From Arthrobacter alpinus (GTDB taxonomy: Bacteria > Actinomycetota > Actinomycetes > Actinomycetales > Micrococcaceae): 64,000 nt of DNA. The translations under genes were made by a program, and so were the position numbers. The DNA lies in NCBI RefSeq assembly GCF_900105965.1, contig NZ_FNTV01000001.1, forward strand, positions 744,001 through 808,000. The letters run 5' to 3'. How positions within the stretch are numbered: the stretch's first letter is position 1; every line of letters begins with the position of its first letter. Below, piece by piece: positions 20,212-29,149 of the stretch. The notes beneath the pieces were generated by a model. It worked only from the letters and a program-made list of their open reading frames with translations. It was not told the origin of the DNA and did no database searches.

Positions 20212-20318
20212 CTCGCTCACTTGTGGGGCATTTTTCCCCAACGCTCCTGCAGCCATGGGGCATTTTTCCCCAACGCTCCTGCAGCCATGGGGCTTTTTTG
20301 CTGACGCTCCTGCAGCCA
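20212..20318. repeat. Tandem 32-bp repeats upstream of the DapA-like gene
   Basis: Three tandem units begin at 20224, 20256 and 20288. Each has a 20-bp core, TGGGGCATTTTTCCCCAACG, and a 12-bp linker, CTCCTGCAGCCA; a linker-like CTCGCTCACTTG precedes them. The first two units are identical and the third has diverged and lost one base. The core can fold as TGGGG-loop-CCCCA. Related units in the opposite orientation lie at 21258-21333. Confidence 0.85.
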
Positions 20319-20357
20319 GTGCTTGGAACTCCCGACGTTCCCAAAGGATTTCACACC

Positions 20358-21254
20358 ATGACGCACCCGTTCACCGGCCTCGTGGCCTATCCCATCACGC
20401 CCTTGATGGACGACGGCGAGCTGGACTTGGGTGCCTTGTCTCACCTTGTGCGCAACGCTGTTGCGGCGGGGGTGTCCGGCGTGACTGTCCTTGCCACCTC
20501 GGGTGCCGGGGCTACCTTCGACCGGGCCGAGCGGCATGCGGTGGTTGAGTCAGCCATAGAGGCTGCACAGGAGCGGGTAGTGCCCGGGGCGCCTTACGTT
20601 CCTGTCTATGCTGCCATCAGCGCGCCCTCCACACGGGAAGTGGTCCGCTTGGCGCAAGATGCCGAGCGCGCAGGAGCCGCCGGAGTGCTGCTGGCACCGT
20701 TCTCCTACCTGCCGCTCTCTGACACGGAAGTTCGAGCACTGTTCATGGATGTCGCCGAAGCAACTGCCCTGCCGATCTGCTTTTACAACAAACCCGTGCA
20801 GACCCAATTTGATGTCAGCCCCACAACCTTGGCCTACTTGGCAGCAAATGCCCACGTGGCAGCTGTCAAGGACACCATGCGGCGTGACGATGTTGCGGGC
20901 CGCATCAACGCGCTCAGGGACGCCGTCGGGCCGGAATTTTCAATCGGGCTAAGTGCCGACGTCCAGTTACTGGCGGAACGCCCCGATGTTGATGCCTGGC
21001 ACAGTGGACTTGCCGGGCTGCTGCCGGGCGAGTACATCAATGTGTGGCGCCTGGCCCGGGCAGGTGGGCAGCAGGGTGCTAGCCTGGCGCGGTTGCAGAC
21101 CATCGCGCAATCGCTGGCCGGCGTGCCTCACGCCATTGGCGCCCTGCACTCCCTGTCCAATCTCATTGGCGTTCCGACGGCTGGACCCCGGGGACCCTAT
21201 GCCGCTGCCAGCCAGGAGGAAACCTGGCAGCTGGGCAGCGCAATCGACAGTTAA
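20358..21254 (+). CDS. Dihydrodipicolinate synthase/N-acetylneuraminate lyase family protein
   Basis: The 298-residue TIM-barrel protein belongs to the DapA family. The Schiff-base lysine (AAVKDTM) and the proton-relay tyrosine (PICFYNKP) are present, so it should be an aldolase of pyruvate or a 2-oxoacid. The usual GTTGE substrate motif is replaced by ATSGAGATF, so it is probably not the lysine-pathway DapA. Start is ATG 20358 with AAAGGA upstream; a longer in-frame reading that overlaps pdxS is rejected. It is flanked on both sides by inverted copies of a 32-bp repeat. Substrate unknown. Confidence 0.8.
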   Translation: MTHPFTGLVAYPITPLMDDGELDLGALSHLVRNAVAAGVSGVTVLATSGAGATFDRAERHAVVESAIEAAQERVVPGAPYVPVYAAISAPSTREVVRLAQDAERAGAAGVLLAPFSYLPLSDTEVRALFMDVAEATALPICFYNKPVQTQFDVSPTTLAYLAANAHVAAVKDTMRRDDVAGRINALRDAVGPEFSIGLSADVQLLAERPDVDAWHSGLAGLLPGEYINVWRLARAGGQQGASLARLQTIAQSLAGVPHAIGALHSLSNLIGVPTAGPRGPYAAASQEETWQLGSAIDS

Positions 21255-21257
21255 GCC

Positions 21258-21333
21258 AGGCTGCACGAGCGTTTGGGAGAAACGCCCCATATCTGAGCGA
21301 GCGTCAGGGAAAAGTGCCCCGTATCTGAGCGAG
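21258..21333. repeat. Inverted copies of the 32-bp repeat downstream of the DapA-like gene
   Basis: Two 20-bp cores (21270-21289 and 21302-21321) match, on the opposite strand, the core of the 20212-20318 array with a few mismatches. They are separated and followed by identical 12-bp linkers, TATCTGAGCGAG on the + strand; the outermost linker (21258-21269) reads CTCGTGCAGCCT on the minus strand, close to the upstream linker. The pair of arrays thus flanks the DapA-like gene as inverted repeats. Confidence 0.75.
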
Positions 21334-21354
21334 GATCGTTGTGGGCGGGAGGGA

Positions 21355-22038
21355 TTAGGCCGGCTCGGGCGGGTGGAACCACCACGTTTGACCCTTGCCG
21401 ATGAGCTCAAAACCGCGTTGGCGGTACAGCCGCTGTCCATCGGGTGTGGCATTCAGAAGCAGGTGCTCGGCCCCGGCATTGAAGGCGGCCTCGGACAAGG
21501 CGTTGAGCAGGGCCGTGCCCAGTCCTGTGCGGCGGTGTTCAGGTGCCACCACCATGTCAAAAATTCCGGCCAGATGCTTCTTGCCCTGATCCGGCGGCAG
21601 ATACGCGTAGGACCGTCCGGCCCATTCATCCTCACTGCGCCCCGTGGCCAGCCACACCTGATGCGGAACCAGGGACGTCAACGTCACCCGGTCGTCCGGC
21701 TCATCGCTGTCAGCCACAACCGACTCAATGTCCAAGGGACGCGTCATCCACCACGGCTGCCATCCGCGCTCAAAACGGTACGCCGGCAAGATGCCCTCCC
21801 GCACGGCCGCGTTCATCCACACACCCACTGCGGTGGCGCCGCGGCGCTCGGCCTCGGCCAAGGCAGGCTGGAGGCCTGCTTCGGTAATTTCGGTGGGAAA
21901 CATGCACAGCATTTGTCGGGTCTCTGGAAGCCACACCCAGTCCATGCGGTGCGTTGAAAAGGCCCGCCCGCCCGTGGCCTCGGCCAGGGCGCGGAACCAT
22001 GCGTGTTGGGTTCGTTGGCAGTCTGAGAGTGTCACCAC
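21355..22038 (-). CDS. GNAT N-acetyltransferase
   Basis: The 227-residue protein ends in a GNAT domain: DMVVAPEHRRTGLGTALLNAL is the acetyl-CoA motif, followed by LLNATPDGQRLYRQRGFELIG. The N-terminal half (WLPETRQMLCMFPTE and on) is not assigned. GTG at 22038 starts 4 bp after the stop of the M3 peptidase gene, so they are one operon; longer in-frame readings run inside the peptidase gene. Substrate unknown. Confidence 0.78.
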   Translation of the reverse strand: MVTLSDCQRTQHAWFRALAEATGGRAFSTHRMDWVWLPETRQMLCMFPTEITEAGLQPALAEAERRGATAVGVWMNAAVREGILPAYRFERGWQPWWMTRPLDIESVVADSDEPDDRVTLTSLVPHQVWLATGRSEDEWAGRSYAYLPPDQGKKHLAGIFDMVVAPEHRRTGLGTALLNALSEAAFNAGAEHLLLNATPDGQRLYRQRGFELIGKGQTWWFHPPEPA

Positions 22039-22042
22039 GAGA

Positions 22043-24067
22043 CTAGACCAGCCCCCGCCGTGCCAGCAGCGGCGCCGTGTCGGCATCACGGCCGGCAAAG
22101 TCATGGAATGCACGCAGCGGGTCCAGGGCGAACCCGCGGCGCAGCAGCGTCTCACGGAAGTGGTCGCCATTGCTGCGGGTCAAGCCGCCGTGGGCTTTGA
22201 ACCAGGCCACGGTGTCGGCATCGAGCACCTCGCTCCAAATGTAGGAGTAGTAGCCTGCCGCGTAGCCCCCGGCAAAGATGTGGTTGAAGTAGCCCGTGCG
22301 GTAGCGCGGCGGTACGGCGGGGAGATCAATTCCTGCGGCGGCAAGTGCCGCAGCTTCGAAAGCCAGTGGATCTTCCACAGGTGCGCCCGGAGCAAGCTCG
22401 TGCCAGGCCAGATCCAGCAGTGTTGCACCGAGGTATTCCGTGGTGGCGAATCCTTGGCCCCACAGTGAAGCGGCCGTGAGCTTTTCCGCGGTACCAACGG
22501 GGAGCGGTTCACCCGTTCGGTAGTGCTTTGCATAGTTGGCCAGCACTTCCGGCCACAGGATCCACATCTCGTTCACCTGCGAGGGGTACTCAACAAAGTC
22601 TCGGGGGACGTTGGTGCCGGAAAACTTTGGGTAGGTGACAGAGGAGAACAAGCCGTGCAGGGCATGGCCGAACTCGTGGAAGCAGGTCACCACCTCGTCG
22701 AAGGTCAGCAGTGTTGGCTCGCCGGCCGGTGGCTTGGGGATATTCAGATTGTTCACCACAACGGCGTCAGCACCCAGAAGATGGGACTGCTCGACGAAGG
22801 AGTTCATCCACGCGCCGCCCCGCTTGGTTTCGCGAGTGTAGAAATCGCCCACGAACAAGCCAAGGGTGGAACCGTCGGCATTGGAGATTTCCCAGACCCG
22901 AGCGTCCTCATGATAGGCGGCGAGGTCGTGGCGTTCGGCGAATGTTAAACCGTACATTTTCGAGGCGGCATAAAACACGCCGTTCTCCAGGACACTGCCC
23001 AACTCAAACCATGGACGCAACGCCGCTAGATCAACACCGTATTCGTCGCGGCGAACCTGCTCGGAGAAATAGGCCCAGTCCCAGGCTTCGATCGCGTGGC
23101 CTGCCGTGGCAGCCAGCTTCTCCGCCTCAGCACGGGCATTTCGAACTGCCGCCGCCGTGATGGGGGAGAGCATGGCGTGAACAGCCTCCAGCGATGGAGC
23201 TGTTTGAGGTTCGATCGAGCGTTCCGCCTCCGACGCGAAGCCCAGCAGGGACGCCTTCTCGGCCCGAAGAGAGGCCATGGTGGCGGCCAGGCCGAGCACA
23301 TTGGAATCCCCGGGTGAGCTGCCACGGCTGACCGAGGCCAGGTGCAGCCTGCGGCGCGTCTCGCGATTGCTCAGCACTTCCAGCGCGGGTTGGGCGGTGG
23401 GCAGGATGAGCGTCAACAGGTAACCCTCGGCGTAACCGGCTGTACGGGCTGCGGCCGCGGCGGTTGCGAGGTCATCTGCGCCAAGGCCGTCGAGTTCGGC
23501 CGGGTCCAAAACATGCACGGCGGCCTCGTTGCCGGCCTGGGTGACCTTGTGTGAAAACTGTGTGCTGAGCGAGGAAAGCTGCCCATTGAGTTCGCGCAAT
23601 CGAGCTTGGCCGACAGCATCAAGACCCACGCCTGCGCGGGTGAAAGACTTCCGGTATTCGGCGACCAGCCGCGTGGCCTCGGCGTCCAGACCCTGCAATG
23701 GGACCGCCAACATCCGCTCATGGAGGGCAGAATTGAGCAGCACGGTGTCAGCATGTTCGGAGAGCAGCGGGGCAAGCTGCGCCTCGAGTGCCAGAATGGC
23801 CGGGGTGCCATGGGAGCTGGCGATGTTGAAAAACACATTGGCCACGCGCGTCAGTACGGCTCCGCTGCGCTCCATGGCCAACACGGTGTTCTCAAAGGTG
23901 GCTGCCCCTGTCTCCGAGGTGATGGCAGCGATCTCCGCCAGCTGTTGCGCAATACCGGCCTCAAAAGCCGGCAGGTAATGCTCGTCCTTGATCGCGGCGA
24001 AATTGGGCAGCTGGCACGGCAGGGTGCTGGCCGCCAAGAACGGGTTGGCTGAAATTTCCTCGGTCAT
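22043..24067 (-). CDS. M3 family oligopeptidase (Dcp/PrlC-like)
   Basis: The 674-residue zinc metallopeptidase has the thimet-oligopeptidase active site CFHEFGHALHG (H-E-x2-H) and the third ligand glutamate in NEMWILWPEV. It should cleave short peptides in the cytoplasm, as peptidyl-dipeptidase Dcp or oligopeptidase A. There is no signal peptide. ATG at 24067 lies just after a hairpin. The GNAT gene follows with a 4-bp gap. Confidence 0.9.
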   Translation of the reverse strand: MTEEISANPFLAASTLPCQLPNFAAIKDEHYLPAFEAGIAQQLAEIAAITSETGAATFENTVLAMERSGAVLTRVANVFFNIASSHGTPAILALEAQLAPLLSEHADTVLLNSALHERMLAVPLQGLDAEATRLVAEYRKSFTRAGVGLDAVGQARLRELNGQLSSLSTQFSHKVTQAGNEAAVHVLDPAELDGLGADDLATAAAAARTAGYAEGYLLTLILPTAQPALEVLSNRETRRRLHLASVSRGSSPGDSNVLGLAATMASLRAEKASLLGFASEAERSIEPQTAPSLEAVHAMLSPITAAAVRNARAEAEKLAATAGHAIEAWDWAYFSEQVRRDEYGVDLAALRPWFELGSVLENGVFYAASKMYGLTFAERHDLAAYHEDARVWEISNADGSTLGLFVGDFYTRETKRGGAWMNSFVEQSHLLGADAVVVNNLNIPKPPAGEPTLLTFDEVVTCFHEFGHALHGLFSSVTYPKFSGTNVPRDFVEYPSQVNEMWILWPEVLANYAKHYRTGEPLPVGTAEKLTAASLWGQGFATTEYLGATLLDLAWHELAPGAPVEDPLAFEAAALAAAGIDLPAVPPRYRTGYFNHIFAGGYAAGYYSYIWSEVLDADTVAWFKAHGGLTRSNGDHFRETLLRRGFALDPLRAFHDFAGRDADTAPLLARRGLV

Positions 24068-24092
24068 CTTCTGACTCTCTCATGGCTTAACC

Positions 24093-24132
24093 CAAGTACG
24101 ACGGCGAAACGAGAGTTTCGCCGTCGTACTTG
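24093..24132 (-). terminator. Perfect hairpin between asnB and the M3 peptidase gene
   Basis: A perfect 18-bp stem (24093-24110 and 24115-24132) with a 4-nt loop sits in the 112-bp gap downstream of asnB. No U-tract follows on either strand, so it may act as a transcript stabiliser as much as a terminator. Confidence 0.55.
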
Positions 24133-24179
24133 CGTGTCCGACGCTGGGATTGGCGCCGCCTAGCTTGCGTTTCTGGTGA

Positions 24180-26864
24180 CTACTTCTGTGTGAACACGAG
24201 TGACATGGGGGTGGTTTCCGTGGTTTGCCCCTGCGGGTTGTCACGGAAGATGTCCTCGAGAACCGTCTTGGACAACCCGGTGTCATGGCCAAGTGCCACA
24301 ACGCCCAGATCGTTCGCGTCCATGATGGCAGTGCCGGCGAACGTCGCGGCGTATTCGGCCGGGACGCTGGCGCGGACTAGCGCGCTCAGGCGGGTTGCAA
24401 CGCCGTCGGGATCAACGGGCGCGTACTTGACCGAGTGCGTGGAGGTACCCACCTGGTAGCCGGCGGCGCCGTCGATCGCGTTGATGTTGTGGCCAACCAC
24501 TTCATAGAACACACCGGACTTGCCCTGGAGTTTACCGATGACCGAACGAGCGGAGGCATACATGATCTTGGGCAGCCCTACCTCGTCGATGGCAAGCTGC
24601 ATGGACCAGGGGCTGGCCAAGCCGATGCCGCCCGGGTTGCGGGTGACGAACTTGCTAAAGAATCGTGCAGAGTTGCTGACCTTGATGTCCCATACCGGGA
24701 TGGACCGGCCCTGGGTCATGGCAACAATCTTTTCCGAAAGGAACAGGTACCACGGGGCATCCGAGGTTGCCGTTGCATGTTCCGCGCCAGCGGCAGGCAG
24801 TCCGTCAAAGAAACGCTTGACGTACGTCATGACGGTGGGGTCGAAGTCGGTTTCCTTGTAGAAGACCTCGGTGCGCAGCGGGTAGCGGCGGAACGTTCCG
24901 GAGTTGTTGGGCACCGTGATGTCCAGCTGCTTGTCGGCGTTGGGGATGTAGTCGCTCTTGCCCTCGATGCCGGCTTTTACCTCCGGCTCGTCAAAGAACT
25001 CGCGCAGCCACAGCTCGGTGTTGATGAGACGCCAGAACACCATGGTGGAACCGGAGGCCTTGCCGCTGAGGTGCTCCTCGAACGCGTAGATGACCGCGTC
25101 CTGGTTCCAGTACGGGCGTGAGCCAAAGGAGCTGGAGAGGAAGATCTCGTAGATCTTTTCCTTCATGTGCCCGAACCACTCTGCCTCGGGGGTGGTGAAA
25201 CCGATCTTGTTGCGGCGGTTGCTAATCATCTCCGGCAGCAGCTCGCGGGTGGCGTCACGCAGGATGCGCTTGTTCCAGCCGCCCTTGATGATGGACTCAT
25301 CGTCCAGGCTGAACAGGAACTTGACCACTTCCTTGTCCAGGAACGGCACGCGGCCCTCCAGGGAGAAGCGCATGGTGTTCTTGTCTTCGTAGCGCAGCAC
25401 TGCGGGCAGGGACTTGTGGAACAGGTCGTCAATGAGACGCAGCTTCAAGTTATCCGGGATGTTGGCGAACTTCTCGGACTTGTACTTGGCCGTGAACGTC
25501 TTGTTCAGCAGCTGCCCAATGCCAATTTCCTTCTTCAGCGTCAGCTTGGACTGAATGCGGAAGCGGGCCAGGCGGAACAAAATATCCGAGCTGGAGAGCA
25601 TTTCCTTGGCCAACTTGGAGGTCTGGCCATTCTTCTTGAGCTGGCGCAGGTACGCGAAGTAATACGGGATGTAGCCGGCCATCATCTCGTCGGCACCCTG
25701 GCCGTCGAGGAGCACAGTGACGTGCTTGGAGGCCTCACGCATGACCTGGTACTGGGCGTAGGGGCCCGAGGAGATGATGGGCTCCTCCATGGTGCGTACA
25801 AAATCTTCGAGGTCTTCGACGAACTCGCCCGGCTGGGGCAGGATCTTGTGGCTGATGACATTGCCCTCGCAACGAGCCAGCACGGCGTCCGCGTAGGCTT
25901 CCTCATCATTGATCGAGTTCGGGAAAACAGCCGAGAACGTCTGCTGCTTGGCGCCCAGGGAATCGGTGGCGTCAGCTTTTTCCTGCATGAGCTTGTTGAT
26001 GGTCGCGACGACAGCGGATGAGTCCAGGCCGCCGGACAGTGCGGTTCCCACGGGAACCTCGGACTGCAAGCGCAGGCGCACGCCTTCTGTGAAACGTTCG
26101 CGGTATTCATCGATGACGGCCTGGGAGTACGGGGTCTCCACCTTGGCCAGCTCGGCGAGTTCTTCCTTGAAACGTGTATAGGAGCTGATCGTGACAGTTC
26201 CGGCAGGACCGGACTCGCTGTCCACGGTGTTGACCACGAGCTTCTCGCCGGGCATCAACTTCTGCACACCGGCAAAGAAGGTGTTCGGCTCGTCGTCGTG
26301 GATGCGGAACTGAAGGTAGCGGTAGAGGATGCGCTCATCCACGCCGCGCTCGATCTTGTTGGCAGCCAGGAGCGGCTTGATTTCCGAACCGAAAAGCAAT
26401 GTGGGCGCCTCGGTGGTGCCGGCTGTGGCGAAGTACAGCGGCTTGATGCCGAAGTGGTCACGGGCCAAAACGAGGCGGTTGTTCTTGGTGTCGTGGATGG
26501 CAAAGCCAAACATGCCATTGAAGCGGTCAAAGGCGGCGTCGCCCCACTCTTCGTAGGACTGCAGCACTACTTCGGTGTCCGATTTGGTGGAGAAGGTACG
26601 GCCCAATGCTTCCAGCTCGGCGCGCAGCTCCAGGTAGTTGTAGACCTCGCCGTTATAGACCAAAACAGTCTGGCCATCAGCGCTGTACATGGGCTCCTGG
26701 CCGTGGGCCACATCGATGATGGAAAGGCGACGGTGCGCCAGCCCCACGTTGCCCTGCGTGTGGATGCCCTCACCATCGGGGCCCCTGTGTTCTATACACG
26801 CATTCATCTGCTGCAACAGGGCTTTATCGTCCCCATAACCGTAGTAACCGGCGATTCCGCACAT
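24180..26864 (-). CDS. asnB: Asparagine synthetase (glutamine-hydrolysing) fused to a CofE-like domain
   Basis: The 894-residue protein begins as a normal AsnB. Residues 1 to about 210 form a class II glutaminase with Cys2 (MCGIAGYYG), HRGPDGEG and VYNGEVYNY; the synthetase domain follows, with the ATP-pyrophosphatase loop ALSGGLDSSAVV, to about residue 634. Ordinary AsnB ends near there. A further 260 residues resemble F420-0:gamma-glutamyl ligase (CofE-like) proteins: YLFLSEKIVAMTQGR, RNPGGIGLASPWSMQLAID, YEVVGHNINAIDGAAG and AIMDANDLGVVALG. The frame is open throughout, so it is not a sequencing join of two genes. AsnB makes asparagine or amidates another carboxylate; the added domain suggests a linked glutamyl or amide ligation. 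Confidence 0.85.
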   Translation of the reverse strand: MCGIAGYYGYGDDKALLQQMNACIEHRGPDGEGIHTQGNVGLAHRRLSIIDVAHGQEPMYSADGQTVLVYNGEVYNYLELRAELEALGRTFSTKSDTEVVLQSYEEWGDAAFDRFNGMFGFAIHDTKNNRLVLARDHFGIKPLYFATAGTTEAPTLLFGSEIKPLLAANKIERGVDERILYRYLQFRIHDDEPNTFFAGVQKLMPGEKLVVNTVDSESGPAGTVTISSYTRFKEELAELAKVETPYSQAVIDEYRERFTEGVRLRLQSEVPVGTALSGGLDSSAVVATINKLMQEKADATDSLGAKQQTFSAVFPNSINDEEAYADAVLARCEGNVISHKILPQPGEFVEDLEDFVRTMEEPIISSGPYAQYQVMREASKHVTVLLDGQGADEMMAGYIPYYFAYLRQLKKNGQTSKLAKEMLSSSDILFRLARFRIQSKLTLKKEIGIGQLLNKTFTAKYKSEKFANIPDNLKLRLIDDLFHKSLPAVLRYEDKNTMRFSLEGRVPFLDKEVVKFLFSLDDESIIKGGWNKRILRDATRELLPEMISNRRNKIGFTTPEAEWFGHMKEKIYEIFLSSSFGSRPYWNQDAVIYAFEEHLSGKASGSTMVFWRLINTELWLREFFDEPEVKAGIEGKSDYIPNADKQLDITVPNNSGTFRRYPLRTEVFYKETDFDPTVMTYVKRFFDGLPAAGAEHATATSDAPWYLFLSEKIVAMTQGRSIPVWDIKVSNSARFFSKFVTRNPGGIGLASPWSMQLAIDEVGLPKIMYASARSVIGKLQGKSGVFYEVVGHNINAIDGAAGYQVGTSTHSVKYAPVDPDGVATRLSALVRASVPAEYAATFAGTAIMDANDLGVVALGHDTGLSKTVLEDIFRDNPQGQTTETTPMSLVFTQK

Positions 26865-27012
26865 ACTTACTTACCTCATCTTTAGTACGTCAGTCCTGCC
26901 GACAATGCTACTTGCTTGAGCGCCCATCATGGCCCACCGTGCCCGGCGCGTAGGGGAACTTCCGCACAGTTTGGCCTGTTGTGCGGCGGGCGAAGCTAGT
27001 TATCTGTGTGAG

Positions 27013-27723
27013 ATGGCGCCCATCTATGATGGGGATGTGACTTTTGACTCTACTGAATCGACTTACGCCGGACCTACCGTGGGCATTTTGGCCCTGCAAG
27101 GTGACGTCCGGGAACATGCAAAGGCTATTGAGAGGTGTGGAGCGCGTGCCGTTTCTGTGCGCCGCCCGAGTGAACTCGCCGCCGTCGACGGCCTCATCAT
27201 TCCCGGTGGCGAATCAACCACCATTGACAAGCTCAGCCGCATCTTCGGCATGCGGGAGCCGCTGATGGACGCAATAGCGGCAGGATTGCCTGTCTACGGC
27301 AGTTGCGCCGGCATGATCATGTTGGCCAATGACATTGCCGATCCGGCCAAGGATTTGAATGGTGAACCACAGCAGACCCTCGGCGGTCTGGACATCACAG
27401 TGCGCCGCAATGCGTTTGGGCGGCAAGTGGATTCCTTTGAAACCGAGCTCGATTTTCAGGGTCTGGCCCCGGCCGGTCAAGCAGAAACGCCTCTGCATGC
27501 GGTCTTCATCCGGGCGCCCTGGGTGGAGCGCGTGGGGGAAGGCGTAGAGGTTCTTGCCGCGGTGAAACCGCCCGAAGCCGCGCAAAACGCTAGGATTGAT
27601 TCAGAAGTTCGTGCAGTTGCAGTTCGCTCGCAGCACCTGCTGGCCACCTCCTTCCATCCGGAAGTGACTGGGGAACGCCGCATTCACGAACTGTTTATTC
27701 GGATGATTAGAGGAGACGCGTAA
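27013..27723 (+). CDS. pdxT: Pyridoxal 5'-phosphate synthase glutaminase subunit PdxT
   Basis: PdxT hydrolyses glutamine and passes ammonia to PdxS. Motifs seen: [22 protein letters not shown], the nucleophile in YGSCAGMI and the catalytic His-Glu in TSFHPEVT. At 236 residues it is longer than the usual 190-200, partly from N-terminal residues. The start is uncertain: ATG 27013 has no ribosome site, but TAGTTAT lies about 11 bp before it, so a leaderless message is possible; GTG 27037 is the alternative. It is separated from pdxS and ends 2 bp before yebC. Confidence 0.92.
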   Translation: MAPIYDGDVTFDSTESTYAGPTVGILALQGDVREHAKAIERCGARAVSVRRPSELAAVDGLIIPGGESTTIDKLSRIFGMREPLMDAIAAGLPVYGSCAGMIMLANDIADPAKDLNGEPQQTLGGLDITVRRNAFGRQVDSFETELDFQGLAPAGQAETPLHAVFIRAPWVERVGEGVEVLAAVKPPEAAQNARIDSEVRAVAVRSQHLLATSFHPEVTGERRIHELFIRMIRGDA

Positions 27724-27725
27724 CC

Positions 27726-28481
27726 ATGTCAGGCCACTCCAAATGGGCAACTACCAAGCACAAAAAGGCCATTCTTGACAGCCGCCGCGCAAAGTCATTT
27801 GCCAAGCTGATCAAGACCATTGAGGTCGCTGCCCGTGGCGGCGGAGCTGACCTTCAAGGCAACCCGGCATTGGAATTGGCCGTCTCGAAGGCGAAGAAGA
27901 CCTCGGTTCCGGCGGACAACATTGATCGGGCCATCAAGCGTGGAGCAGGCCTGCTTGGCGATGCCGTTGACTACCAAACCATCATGTATGAGGGTTACGG
28001 TCCGCAGGGCACCGCCATCTTGATCGAATGCTTGACCGACAACAAGAACCGCGCCGCCTCCGAGGTGCGACTGGCCGTGAGCCGCAACGGCGGCAACATG
28101 GGTGATCCCGGTTCAGTTGCCTACATGTTCACTCGCAAGGGTGTTGTGTCATTGCCCAAGAATGGTCTGAGCGAAGATGACGTGCTCATGGCGGTTCTTG
28201 AAGCCGGCGCCGAAGAGGTCAAGGATCAGGGCGAGAACTTCGAAATCATTTCCGATCCGCAGGACCTCCCCGCCATCCGCACGGCCCTGAACGATGCCGG
28301 CATTGAGTACGAAAGCGATGAGGCTGCCTTTGTGCCGTCCATGCAGGTTGAACTCGATGTTGAAAATGCCCGTAAATTCATGAAGCTCTACGATGCCCTG
28401 GAAGATCTTGATGACGTCCAGAACATCTACTCCAGCGCTGACATGAGCGCCGAGGTTCTCGCCGCACTTGACGAGGACTAG
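27726..28481 (+). CDS. YebC/PmpR family (TACO1-like) regulator
   Basis: The 251-residue protein starts [15 protein letters not shown] and continues with the conserved [14 protein letters not shown] and NIDRAIKRG segments of the YebC family. These proteins act as transcription regulators or, as shown for some members, help ribosomes through proline stretches. It lies between pdxT and ruvC as in most actinobacteria, with AGAGGAGACG as ribosome site. Confidence 0.95.
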   Translation: MSGHSKWATTKHKKAILDSRRAKSFAKLIKTIEVAARGGGADLQGNPALELAVSKAKKTSVPADNIDRAIKRGAGLLGDAVDYQTIMYEGYGPQGTAILIECLTDNKNRAASEVRLAVSRNGGNMGDPGSVAYMFTRKGVVSLPKNGLSEDDVLMAVLEAGAEEVKDQGENFEIISDPQDLPAIRTALNDAGIEYESDEAAFVPSMQVELDVENARKFMKLYDALEDLDDVQNIYSSADMSAEVLAALDED

Positions 28482-28484
28482 GCA

Positions 28485-29072
28485 CTGCGTGTTCTAGGTG
28501 TTGACCCGGGCCTGACCCGGTGCGGACTCGGCGTGGTTGACGTCGCGCCCAACCGCACGGCAACCCTTGTGGGGGTTGGTGTGGTGGGCAGTTCGCATGA
28601 ACTTACCCTTGACGCCCGGCTGCTGGTCATTGCGGAAGCGATTGACCAGTGGCTGGACGCGTTTAAGCCGGAGGTTCTGGCTATTGAACGCGTCTTTGCT
28701 CAAACAAACTTGAGCACCGTCATGGGTGTGGCGCAGGTTTCCGGCGTTGTCATGGTCGCGGCCGCCCGGCGCGGAATTCCCGTGGCCATGCACACGCCGT
28801 CGGAAGTCAAGGCTGCCGTGACGGGCAATGGCCGGGCGGACAAGGAACTTGTCACGGCCATGGTGACTCGATTGTTGCGTCTGGCCGAGCCGCCCCGTCC
28901 GGCCGATGCAGCTGACGCCTTGGCGTTGGCGATTGCCCATGCTTGGCGCAGCGGAAATTCCTTTTCCAAGGATCCGGACGGCCCCACGGCGGCCCAGCGG
29001 CTCTGGCGCGAAGCCGAGACAAAGTCGAAGGTCAAGAAGAACAAGGAAAAGCCGGGCCCGAAGTGGAACTAG
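28485..29072 (+). CDS. ruvC: Holliday junction endodeoxyribonuclease RuvC, CTG start
   Basis: RuvC cuts four-way junctions held by RuvAB. Counted from CTG 28485 (195 residues), the four catalytic acids fall at Asp7 (VLGVDPG), Glu68, Asp141 and Asp144 (ADAADAL), close to E. coli Asp7, Glu66, Asp138 and Asp141. No ATG, GTG or TTG lies between the in-frame yebC stop and GTG 28533; starting at 28533 would remove the first catalytic Asp and the first strand. GAGGA at 28473-28477 is 7 bases before CTG, an ideal ribosome-site spacing. So a CTG start is the best reading, or the base is a sequencing error. Confidence 0.9.
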   Translation: MRVLGVDPGLTRCGLGVVDVAPNRTATLVGVGVVGSSHELTLDARLLVIAEAIDQWLDAFKPEVLAIERVFAQTNLSTVMGVAQVSGVVMVAAARRGIPVAMHTPSEVKAAVTGNGRADKELVTAMVTRLLRLAEPPRPADAADALALAIAHAWRSGNSFSKDPDGPTAAQRLWREAETKSKVKKNKEKPGPKWN

Positions 29073-29149
29073 TTGCTCGTAAGTATGTTCGATACACTTA
29101 AGAGTCATTGAGTGGCCCATCAGTCCGGAATTTGTCAGGAGCAGTTGTA

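Noticed and set aside
20224..20318. CRISPR-like array
   Set aside because: The 12-bp linkers are repeated rather than unique, the period is 32 bp in all, and there are no cas genes.
25167..26021. A 284-codon plus-strand frame
   Set aside because: Antisense shadow of asnB.
28533..29072. ruvC starting at GTG 28533
   Set aside because: It loses the first catalytic aspartate and the first beta strand; the CTG reading with a ribosome site is better.
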